Assembly (NCBI GenBank): GCA_007135895.1
Contig: SLHZ01000211.1
Span: 1-14,340, forward strand
Direction of reading: 5' to 3'
From: Balneolales bacterium
GTDB taxonomy: Bacteria > Bacteroidota > Rhodothermia > Balneolales > Natronogracilivirgulaceae
DNA: 14,340 bases
The notes under the pieces are model-generated. The model saw only the letters and a list, made by a program, of their open reading frames with translations, had not been told where the DNA came from and searched no databases. Made by a program: the position numbers and the translations under genes. Of the stretch, positions 1-6,476 are shown in pieces; the first letter of the stretch is position 1; the number at the start of each line of letters is the position of its first letter.

Positions 1-635
1 ATCAGTTTGTTTCGTTTTATTCCGAAGCCACTCCCATCGATGTGATCGAACGAAGCAGTATCGGATCCCGTCCTGCAAGACGAACCGGCAAAAGATCGTT
101 TGATGATCTGCGAGCCATACCCTGGGTATTCAGCTGGAATCAGGCACGCTTTTTCCTGACCGGCTGGTATGGAACCGGATCCGCCCTGAAACGACTGCAT
201 GACGAGGACCCCGCTTCTTTTGACCTGGTTCGTGAAAATGTAATAGATTTTTCACCATTCCGGTTCATCATAACCAATGTGTCATCCGCAATTGCCATGG
301 CCGAACCTTCCATCATGGAAGCCTATACTTCTCTGGTAAATGACCGCGAACTGGCCGGGTACTATCTGAATCGCATCCGGGATGAGTACCACCTCACACG
401 GGAAATGCTGGAGAAGCTGTATGGCCATAGTCTTGAAGAACGCAGGCCTCGTATCTACGAAATGATCGGATTCCGATCAGAACGACTGAAACCACTGCAT
501 ATGCTGCAGATTGATCAGCTTGGAAGATGGAGACAAATCAACCGGGAAGGAGATGAACAAAAATCCGGAGAGATGCTCCACGAAATGCTGCTTGTGCTCA
601 ATGCTATTGCCGCCGGTTTGGGGACCACCGGCTGA
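1..635 (+). CDS. ppc: Phosphoenolpyruvate carboxylase, C-terminal part (5' end outside window)
   Basis: The frame is open from the left edge (first full codon at base 3), so the gene is cut by the window and only about 210 C-terminal residues are present; the GTG at 42 is internal. PEP carboxylase is a cytoplasmic enzyme that adds bicarbonate to PEP to give oxaloacetate, replenishing the TCA cycle. Diagnostic blocks are FYSEATPIDVIERSSIGSRP (bases 15-74), then LRAIPWVFSW and GWYGTGSAL, and a glycine C-terminus (IAAGLGTTG). IGSRP and LRAIPW hold arginines conserved across the family. The last tetrapeptide is GTTG instead of the usual (Q/R)NTG, and the region matching the aspartate-inhibitor lysine of E. 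coli has methionine (codon 297-299). It ends with TGA at 633-635, 20 bases from the convergent glycosyltransferase stop. The family call is certain; regulation is inferred. Confidence 0.95.
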   Translation, partial: QFVSFYSEATPIDVIERSSIGSRPARRTGKRSFDDLRAIPWVFSWNQARFFLTGWYGTGSALKRLHDEDPASFDLVRENVIDFSPFRFIITNVSSAIAMAEPSIMEAYTSLVNDRELAGYYLNRIRDEYHLTREMLEKLYGHSLEERRPRIYEMIGFRSERLKPLHMLQIDQLGRWRQINREGDEQKSGEMLHEMLLVLNAIAAGLGTTG

Positions 636-655
636 ATCCGGTCGCAACAGAGGAG

Positions 656-1726
656 CTACTTGTAGAAAGTCTTCTCAAAAGCCCGGGCCTCTTTTCGGCC
701 CAGCAGATAAATAAGAAACAAGGCATGCCATAACCCCGACCCGTAGCCGCTGAGCTGAACCAGTGAAGCAGGAGGGACCAGTAACGCCGCTGAAAAACTG
801 CGGGTATGAGACCAGCCGTGTGCAAATAGCGCAAGAATAAAAAGAAGCAAAGGCCAGAGTAAAAAAAGATGTCCGGCCGGGAGCATGGCCACCGCCAGTA
901 AAAGATAGACCACAAAAAAGGAGGGAAGCAGATGCAGCCCCTTCATCGTGCCAGGATGCAGACGGTTTAATACGACTCTTGCCATGCCGGAATTATAAAC
1001 CTGCTTGAAAAATTTCTTGAGATCGGTCCGGCGCTTGTGATATACCCATGCGTCAGGGATCAGAACCGAACGATATCCCGCCTTCATGAGCCGCATGCTC
1101 AGATCCAGATCCTCACCGAAACGGAGCGCAGAAAAACCGCCCACAGCATCATAGGCCTCCTTGCGAACTCCCTTGTTGAAACTGCGGGGATAATAACGGT
1201 CCAACCTTCTCCTGCCACCACGGATTCCACCAGTAGTTAAAAATGAGGTCATGGCATAATCAATCGCTTTCTGGACCGGTGTGAAATCGTCCGACGCCCG
1301 GTCAGGACCACCGAAAAAGTCGGGCTTCTCCGACGTTATACCGCCCATCACAGCTTCAAAGTACCCCGGTGGAATGAGACAGTCGGAATCAAAAAAGAGG
1401 AGCCACTCACCTCGGGCCACCCGGGCCCCATTATTGCGGGCCCCGGCCGGACCCGTATTTTCCTGGTACAAATAATGCAGGTCCAGATGAGATGAATACA
1501 AGTCACACACCTCCTTCGAGCGGATTCTTGAACCGTCTTCAACAACAATAACCTCCATGCCAAAAGCTGCTGCTTGATCCCCGATTATACCGTTATCAGC
1601 ATCAAGGGCAACATCCGTTACCGCAGATTTCAACTCCCGGTTTTGCACAAGACTGTCAAGAAGCTCCTTCAGTTCATCCGGGCGGTTGTAGACCGGTATG
1701 ATTATTGAAAAGAGAAGGGTATCCAT
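656..1726 (-). CDS. Family 2 glycosyltransferase with C-terminal membrane segments
   Basis: 356 residues; ATG at 1724-1726, TAG at 656-658. The GT-A fold is readable from the N-terminus: FSIIIPVYNRPDEL (6-19), the nucleotide-sugar binding VVEDGS (61-66), the ENTGPAGARNNGAR helix (89-102), the metal-binding DSD (113-115) and the catalytic-region GEDLDLS (204-210). Residues about 268-303 are strongly hydrophobic and a second hydrophobic patch lies at 312-342, so the C-terminus is probably in the inner membrane with the catalytic domain in the cytoplasm. Members of this family pass sugars from nucleotide donors to lipid or polysaccharide acceptors; donor and acceptor cannot be told here. About 20 extra residues (roughly 30-56) sit between the first helix and the VVEDGS strand compared with a usual GT2. 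There is no neighbouring polysaccharide cluster. There is no clear ribosome binding site upstream; the leader is T/A rich. Confidence 0.9.
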   Translation of the reverse strand: MDTLLFSIIIPVYNRPDELKELLDSLVQNRELKSAVTDVALDADNGIIGDQAAAFGMEVIVVEDGSRIRSKEVCDLYSSHLDLHYLYQENTGPAGARNNGARVARGEWLLFFDSDCLIPPGYFEAVMGGITSEKPDFFGGPDRASDDFTPVQKAIDYAMTSFLTTGGIRGGRRRLDRYYPRSFNKGVRKEAYDAVGGFSALRFGEDLDLSMRLMKAGYRSVLIPDAWVYHKRRTDLKKFFKQVYNSGMARVVLNRLHPGTMKGLHLLPSFFVVYLLLAVAMLPAGHLFLLWPLLLFILALFAHGWSHTRSFSAALLVPPASLVQLSGYGSGLWHALFLIYLLGRKEARAFEKTFYK

Positions 1727-1867
1727 TGGTTCCGTTTTTTTTATCTTATATTTCGATTCAAGGTAGTGGCTTTTTAAGTTGTACTCTGATCTGCTTATTC
1801 ACTTCCCGGCTGTTTTCTCATCATGAGGGATCAAGAACCCGGGTAACGGACAATGTTAGCAAATAAG

Positions 1868-1879
1868 GCAATTAATTGC
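1868..1879. promoter_or_regulatory. 12-base perfect palindrome, possible operator
   Basis: GCAATTAATTGC equals its own reverse complement. It lies between the divergent glycosyltransferase and secreted-protein genes, just before the 43-bp repeats. A dimeric regulator could bind it, but no known operator is recognised; an AT-rich palindrome of this size can also arise by chance. Confidence 0.25.
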
Positions 1880-1908
1880 ATTCAGAGTCCTGCATCTTTT
1901 TACTTACA

Positions 1909-2122
1909 CCACAGAGAATACACGGCTGAAAGCTGATCATGAATGCCGAAACGCTGAATATGCATGACCGAAAGCTGGTTATGAGCGCCAGAAAGGCTGA
2001 ATATGCGCGGCTGAAAGCTGACCATGTTTACCCGGAAGGCTGAATATGCGCGGCTGAAAGCTGACCATGTTTACCCGGAAGGCTGAATATGCATGGCTGA
2101 AGAATCATCATGAACGCCGAAA
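1909..2122. repeat. 43-bp tandem repeat array, about five copies
   Basis: Units run 1909-1951, 1952-1994, 1995-2037, 2038-2080 and 2081-2122 (42 bases); a decayed sixth start follows from 2123. The third and fourth units are identical over 43 bases; the second matches them at 29 of 43 positions; the outer ones are also decayed. Each unit contains CTGA several times (GGCTGAATATGC, GGCTGAAAGCTGACC), so it may have grown from a shorter motif. The period is not a multiple of three and every unit has TGA in more than one frame, so the array is not coding. It ends only about 28 bases before the start chosen for the secreted-protein gene, placing it in the promoter or leader of that gene. Confidence 0.9.
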
Positions 2123-2150
2123 CGCTGAACACGCACACCGAAAAGCTTAT

Positions 2151-3434
2151 ATGACCTGCCTGTCAATTGCTTTGAACACCCCGGGTCGCCTATGGAGATC
2201 CGCCAAAAGAGCGCCCCTCGGGATAACCGGCATCATAGGTCTGGTTATTCTTTTTTCCACCTCGGGTCTTTCGGCACAGACTATTCTTTTTTCGTATACG
2301 GCGGAAACCCGTGACCACCGGGATCATGAGTACCGGATTGATCTGCCTCGAACGGATACCCCTCAAAAGATGGGGTCTCAAGAGAGCCGGCAACAAACGG
2401 AATCTCAGGATGCATCCGGGCTCAAACAAACATCGGGAAGTATCATCCTCAATGACCGGGAAGTGGTTTTTACAAATGGTACCATGCTTTCCGGATTCCG
2501 GGAACTTTCGATAAGTCCGAATCGACTCTATCTGGGCGCTCTTTTCCTGACGGGGAACAAGTATACCGCTGAAATATACCGGCCCGACGGGCTGCTGGTT
2601 TATCGGATTCCCGATCTCCCGGATCATGCCGATGACGACCCATCCGTTCACCTCCACGTTCTCGATAACGGATCTTCCGTCTTCCGGTATAACATCGCAT
2701 CTTTTCTCTTTTATGACATCCGGGGGATTCGGTATGCGGAACTATGGAACAGCTCCGGAAGTCCGGACGGTGAAGCAATATCGGACTTTTCTTCTACTCC
2801 ATTTGGAAATACCCGACTGTTGATCAATCCGAAAATCTTTCATGGCAACCGGATTGACTCCAGGATAAGAATGGCTCAGGCCGACGGCAGCTCCAGACAC
2901 CTGGCCGTTTTTTCCAATACGGTGATCGAGTCGGTTCAGCTGCACCCCTCGGGCCGCCTGATCCTCTTACATGTTATCGAAAAGCCCGCGGGAAAACATA
3001 ATGCCATTGCCATAACCCGTGATGGAACAAGAATTCAAACAATCGACTATGAGAACAATGAAATACTGGAAGTTTCATTGAGCCAATGCGGCCGCTATAT
3101 CACGGCACGCGCATCCGGTCGCGTTCTGGTACACAAACTGGCAAGCGGTGAGGTCCTCGGGCGCGCCAGTTTCGGGGAAAGGGTTCTGGCCGCTTCATAT
3201 ATGCCCGATGGGATTCTGGCAGTCATGACCGGCAGCATATCGGATAATCGAACCGTGCAACAGCTCCGGGCACATATGATACACCTGGATAAAAGGACCG
3301 TAGTGCGAGAGCAAACATTCCTTGCAACTACACATTCTCCCTTCTTTGATCTGGAACTGATATATCTGGATACCGGAGTTTACCGGCTTCAGGGAGGAAA
3401 TCGCGAAATATTGATAGAACACACACTTCGCTGA
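2151..3434 (+). CDS. Secreted protein of unknown function, beta-propeller-like
   Basis: With the ATG at 2151 it has 427 residues. The frame also has an ATG at 2067, but that lies inside the 43-bp repeat and would add 28 repeat-derived residues before the signal peptide, so 2151 is preferred. Residues 1-22 are basic, 23-40 are hydrophobic (GITGIIGLVILF), and SGLSA ahead of Q43 fits signal peptidase I cleavage, so export across the inner membrane is likely. A polar, probably flexible stretch follows (about 55-95), then beta-strand-rich sequence to the end. Recurrent turns such as ISPNRL (121-126), LHPSGR (264-269), LSQCGRY (310-316) and YMPDG (350-354) resemble WD40/PD40 propeller blades. I do not recognise a named family and assign no activity. 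It abuts the open frame ending at 3435 on the other strand. Confidence 0.75.
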   Translation: MTCLSIALNTPGRLWRSAKRAPLGITGIIGLVILFSTSGLSAQTILFSYTAETRDHRDHEYRIDLPRTDTPQKMGSQESRQQTESQDASGLKQTSGSIILNDREVVFTNGTMLSGFRELSISPNRLYLGALFLTGNKYTAEIYRPDGLLVYRIPDLPDHADDDPSVHLHVLDNGSSVFRYNIASFLFYDIRGIRYAELWNSSGSPDGEAISDFSSTPFGNTRLLINPKIFHGNRIDSRIRMAQADGSSRHLAVFSNTVIESVQLHPSGRLILLHVIEKPAGKHNAIAITRDGTRIQTIDYENNEILEVSLSQCGRYITARASGRVLVHKLASGEVLGRASFGERVLAASYMPDGILAVMTGSISDNRTVQQLRAHMIHLDKRTVVREQTFLATTHSPFFDLELIYLDTGVYRLQGGNREILIEHTLR

Positions 3435-3632
3435 TCACAGGTCATTGGAAAAAAAGGCATGGCCACCCGCCGACAGACCCGCATTCAGCGAGTCCTGTAT
3501 GGCAAACACCTCTTTTCTCAGGCCCGGTTCCGGTGACAAACGGATCCGTCCAAGCCCCGGAATAGTCAGTTTTTCTGGTGTTTGTCCAGCCCTGGCGAAG
3601 AAGGTGCGCCATTCTGCGCTTCCCCGGTTTTT
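3435..3632 (-). other. Unexplained 65-codon open frame overlapping the 3' end of clpC (-1 frame)
   Basis: On the minus strand a frame is open from just after a TGA (3633-3635) to a TGA at 3435-3437, directly next to the stop of the secreted-protein gene. It is in the -1 frame relative to clpC, overlapping its last 22 codons and then filling the 131 bases after its stop. There is no ATG, GTG or TTG at a sensible place. The translation looks protein-like: it contains AEWRTFFARAG, KLTIPGLGRIRL and LRKEVFAIQDSLNAGLSAGG. Where the frames meet, clpC has a run of six A (codons GAA AAA ACC). Options are a frameshift in clpC or in the assembly, a decayed gene end, or chance. I cannot decide between them. 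Confidence 0.35.
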
Positions 3633-6151
3633 TCAGTGGACAGGTCTTCGGGCAGTTTCCACTTGAACAGCAAGTCATCCCGTGACTGATTCATCATAAT
3701 ACGGATGACCGAACCCTCTACTTTGGGGGCACCCAGCAACTCTTCGGCCAGCGGATCTTCCACATAACGCTGGATGGCCCGCTTTAACGGGCGGGCACCA
3801 AACTTCTGGTCAAATCCCTTGTCACTGAGAAACTCCTTTGCGCCTTTCGAAATCTCGACCTTGTATCCCAGTTTTTCGATCCGGCCGAACAACTCGCCGG
3901 CAAGATTGTCAATGATGCGGAAGATGTCGCTCTTCTCCAGCGGCTTGAAGACAATCACATCATCCACACGATTCAGAAACTCCGGGTTGAAAACCTTGTT
4001 GAGGGCATCCTGAATGGTTGATTTCATCTTGGCATAGTCGAAGGTCCCTTCGGAACTGGCAAAACCGATGCCTCGGCCCAGGTTCTTGATGTCCCGTGCT
4101 CCTATGTTGGAAGTCATGATGATGATGGTATTTCGAAAATCTACTTTCCGACCGAGACTGTCGGTGAGAATACCGTCATCGAGAACTTGCAGCAGCAAAT
4201 TGAAAACATCCGGATGAGCTTTTTCAATTTCATCAAGGAGCACCACACTGTAAGGTTTGCGCCGCACTTTTTCGGTCAGCATGCCGCCCTCCTCGTATCC
4301 CACATAACCGGGAGGAGCGCCCACTAATCGGGAAACTGAAAATTTCTCCATGTACTCGCTCATGTCCACCCGGATCAATGCATCGGTATTGTCAAAGAGA
4401 TACTTGGCCATCACTTTGGCCAGTTCGGTTTTCCCAACACCGGTGGGACCCAGGAAAATGAAAGAACCGATCGGACGGGAGGGATCTTTCAAACCGGCAC
4501 GTGTCCGCTGTATCGCTTTGCTGAGCTTGAGTATGGCCTCTTCCTGGCCAATGACATTATTGGCCAGCTCGTCTCTCATTTTCAACAGTTTCTGTCCTTC
4601 GCTTTGGGCAATCTTGTTCACCGGGATGCCTGTCATCATGGCAACTACCGTGGCAACATCGTCCTCATTCACATTGTGAATGATTTTCTCACACTCTTTT
4701 TCCCATATCTTCTGCTCCTGCTCGAGCTCATCGATGAGCCGCTTCTCCGTATCACGAAGACGGGCCGCATCCTCGAACCGCTGCTTTTTAACCATGTTGT
4801 TTTTTTCGGCACCGGTCAGCTCAATATCCTCTTCCAGCTTGATGATATGGTCGGGAACCGTGATGTTGGACAGATGTACACGGGCTCCCGCCTCATCAAG
4901 GGCGTCAATGGCTTTGTCGGGAAGAAAACGGTCGGTGATATAGCGATCTGTCATCGTGACACATGCTTTGATCGCTTCCTCCGAATAGGCAACACTGTGG
5001 TGCTTCTCGTATTTCTCCTTGATCTGGTTGAGAATGGTGGTCGTCTCTTCCGGAGTGGTGGCATCGATCATGATCTTCTGAAAACGTCGCTCCAGAGCAC
5101 CATCTTTTTCGATGTACTGCCGGTATTCATTGAGCGTCGTAGCTCCTATGGCCTGAACATCACCGCGTGCCAGAGCCGGCTTGAGCATGTTGGAGGCATC
5201 CAGGGATCCGCTGGCGCCACCCGCGCCCACTATGGTGTGCAGCTCGTCAATAAACAATATGATGTCCGGAGTTTTTTCCAGCTCGTTCATCACGGCCTTC
5301 ATGCGCTCTTCAAATTGACCCCGGTATTTCGTACCGGCTACCAAAGCCGCCAGATCCAGAGCAATCACACGCTTGTCGTACAGCACCCGGGATACCTTGC
5401 GCTTGATAATGCGCAGAGCCAGACCTTCTGCAATGGCTGTCTTGCCCACTCCCGGCTCACCAATCAGTACCGGGTTGTTTTTTTTGCGCCGACTGAGCAC
5501 CTGTGCCACCCGCTCAATCTCTTTTTCCCGGCCGACGATGGGGTCCAGCTTGTCTTCTTCTGCCAGCTTGGTCAGATCCCTTCCGAAATTGTCGAGAACC
5601 GGAGTTTTGGTTTTTTCCATTTTTCTTTCCCTTGCACTGCCAGTACCAGGTTTAGGATTGCGGGGAGATGAAATATCGCCGGAATGGGTTCTCTTGGCTT
5701 CACTGCGGGGAGTCTGGCCGGATACAATGAGATCCAGATCTTCACGCACCGCATCGTAGGTTACATTGAACTGCTGGAGGATCTGGGCAGCAATGTTTTC
5801 ATCGTCGCGAAGAAGAGAGAGAAGCAAATGCTCGGTGCCAATGGTATCACTTTTATACAACTTGGCCTCAAGGTAGGTGATACGCAGGACCTTTTCGGCC
5901 TGTTTGGTAAGTGGTATGTTACCGACCGTAACCGTAGTTCCGGTACCTCTTACCGTCTCTTCGATGGTTTTTTTCAGCTTGTATAAATCACATCGAAGAT
6001 TCTTGAGGATCTTGATGGCCACTCCGTCTCCGAGTCGCAATATCCCCAAAATCAGGTGTTCTGTACCAATGTAATCATGTCCGAGCCGCAAAGCCTCTTC
6101 ACGGCTGAATTGAATGACGTCCCGTACACGATTTGAAAAATTTCCTTCCAT
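3566..6151 (-). CDS. clpC: ClpC-type AAA+ unfoldase, ATPase subunit of the Clp protease
   Basis: 861 residues, ATG at 6149-6151, TGA at 3566-3568. ClpC hexamers unfold damaged or adaptor-delivered proteins and thread them into ClpP in the cytoplasm. Domains: two Clp_N repeats (about 1-145), a polar linker (146-180), AAA+ D1 with Walker A GEPGVGKT (231-238) and Walker B ILFIDE (298-303), a middle coiled-coil domain with a UVR-like motif (QRFEDAARLRD, 457-467), and AAA+ D2 with Walker A GPTGVGKT (568-575), Walker B VVLLDE (636-641), sensor 1 TSN (about 680-682) and sensor 2 GARPLKRA (about 785-792). An IGF tripeptide at 695-697 matches the ClpP-docking loop, separating it from ClpB, which lacks this loop. 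The middle domain is short, as in ClpC. The last 25 residues are polar and probably disordered; an alternative -1 frame continues beyond them. No clpP is in the window. Confidence 0.97.
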   Translation of the reverse strand: MEGNFSNRVRDVIQFSREEALRLGHDYIGTEHLILGILRLGDGVAIKILKNLRCDLYKLKKTIEETVRGTGTTVTVGNIPLTKQAEKVLRITYLEAKLYKSDTIGTEHLLLSLLRDDENIAAQILQQFNVTYDAVREDLDLIVSGQTPRSEAKRTHSGDISSPRNPKPGTGSARERKMEKTKTPVLDNFGRDLTKLAEEDKLDPIVGREKEIERVAQVLSRRKKNNPVLIGEPGVGKTAIAEGLALRIIKRKVSRVLYDKRVIALDLAALVAGTKYRGQFEERMKAVMNELEKTPDIILFIDELHTIVGAGGASGSLDASNMLKPALARGDVQAIGATTLNEYRQYIEKDGALERRFQKIMIDATTPEETTTILNQIKEKYEKHHSVAYSEEAIKACVTMTDRYITDRFLPDKAIDALDEAGARVHLSNITVPDHIIKLEEDIELTGAEKNNMVKKQRFEDAARLRDTEKRLIDELEQEQKIWEKECEKIIHNVNEDDVATVVAMMTGIPVNKIAQSEGQKLLKMRDELANNVIGQEEAILKLSKAIQRTRAGLKDPSRPIGSFIFLGPTGVGKTELAKVMAKYLFDNTDALIRVDMSEYMEKFSVSRLVGAPPGYVGYEEGGMLTEKVRRKPYSVVLLDEIEKAHPDVFNLLLQVLDDGILTDSLGRKVDFRNTIIIMTSNIGARDIKNLGRGIGFASSEGTFDYAKMKSTIQDALNKVFNPEFLNRVDDVIVFKPLEKSDIFRIIDNLAGELFGRIEKLGYKVEISKGAKEFLSDKGFDQKFGARPLKRAIQRYVEDPLAEELLGAPKVEGSVIRIMMNQSRDDLLFKWKLPEDLSTEKTGEAQNGAPSSPGLDKHQKN

Positions 6152-6283
6152 ATCTCTGTTAGCTGCTTCTGGATTTTTTGTCGCTGCTTCTTGTATGCTC
6201 CAACATTCAAGGCTTGCTCCTTCTTTTCCGGCCTGCTTTTCCGGTAGTATGAAACCATTAGGTGCTATAAAAGCCGCAGATTG

Positions 6284-6298
6284 TCACGAATTCCGTGA
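6284..6298. promoter_or_regulatory. Inverted repeat upstream of clpC (TCACG-N5-CGTGA)
   Basis: The arms TCACG (6284-6288) and CGTGA (6294-6298) are perfect complements around AATTC. The site lies 133 bases before the clpC start codon, a plausible place for an operator. No known binding family is recognised. Confidence 0.3.
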
Positions 6299-6321
6299 TC
6301 TCTATAACCCGGCAGATTGCA

Positions 6322-6348
6322 CAAGCGTTCGAAATAATAGAACGAATG
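6322..6348. promoter_or_regulatory. Inverted repeat with 9-base spacer upstream of clpC, CIRCE-like geometry
   Basis: Arms CAAGCGTTC (6322-6330) and GAACGAATG (6340-6348) pair at 7 of 9 positions, with CGTTC/GAACG perfect and a 9-base spacer. CIRCE, the HrcA operator of heat-shock genes, is TTAGCACTC-N9-GAGTGCTAA: the spacer length matches but the arms match it only in part. It could be a diverged stress operator for clpC or an unrelated dyad. Confidence 0.3.
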
Positions 6349-6476
6349 TAGGCCGTGTGTAGTGCAAATGCAAGTAGTGACGCCCTGGAAATATTTCAAT
6401 CCGCCGCTTTGGGCATTCAGGTAGGACCTCTATGTGTTCAATTACAGTTCTGCCGGAAAAATAGAGCCTCCCGATA

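Larger units (their letters stand above)
1727..2150. other. Gene-free stretch between two divergent genes
   Basis: No open frame here is supported. The part nearest the glycosyltransferase is A/T rich and should hold its promoter, but I cannot point to clear promoter boxes. It contains a short dyad CTCAT-c-ATGAG (1817-1827) and a perfect 12-base palindrome GCAATTAATTGC (1868-1879). The right half (from 1909) is filled by the 43-bp tandem repeat listed separately. Confidence 0.7.
6152..6476. other. 325-base gap between gpmI and clpC, probable clpC promoter region
   Basis: No supported coding frame. The gap follows gpmI (minus strand) and leads into clpC, so clpC probably has its own promoter here. 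No strong terminator is seen after gpmI. Two inverted repeats lie 180-130 bases before the clpC start and are listed separately. I cannot name a promoter with confidence. Confidence 0.6.

Noticed and set aside
1909..2122. CRISPR array
   Set aside because: The 43-bp units are contiguous, with no unique spacers between repeats, and no cas gene is present.
2190..2657. 155-codon minus-strand frame opposite the secreted-protein gene
   Set aside because: It is antisense to a frame with a clear signal peptide; no domain or plausible start context.
3445..3666. 73-codon plus-strand frame after the secreted-protein gene
   Set aside because: It lies opposite the clpC end and the -1 frame, is rich in Pro and Ser, and looks less protein-like than the minus-strand reading.
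4604..5671. 355-codon open frame on the plus strand opposite clpC
   Set aside because: It is fully antisense to the conserved AAA+ coding sequence, its product has no recognisable domain, and it is an effect of the codon bias of clpC.
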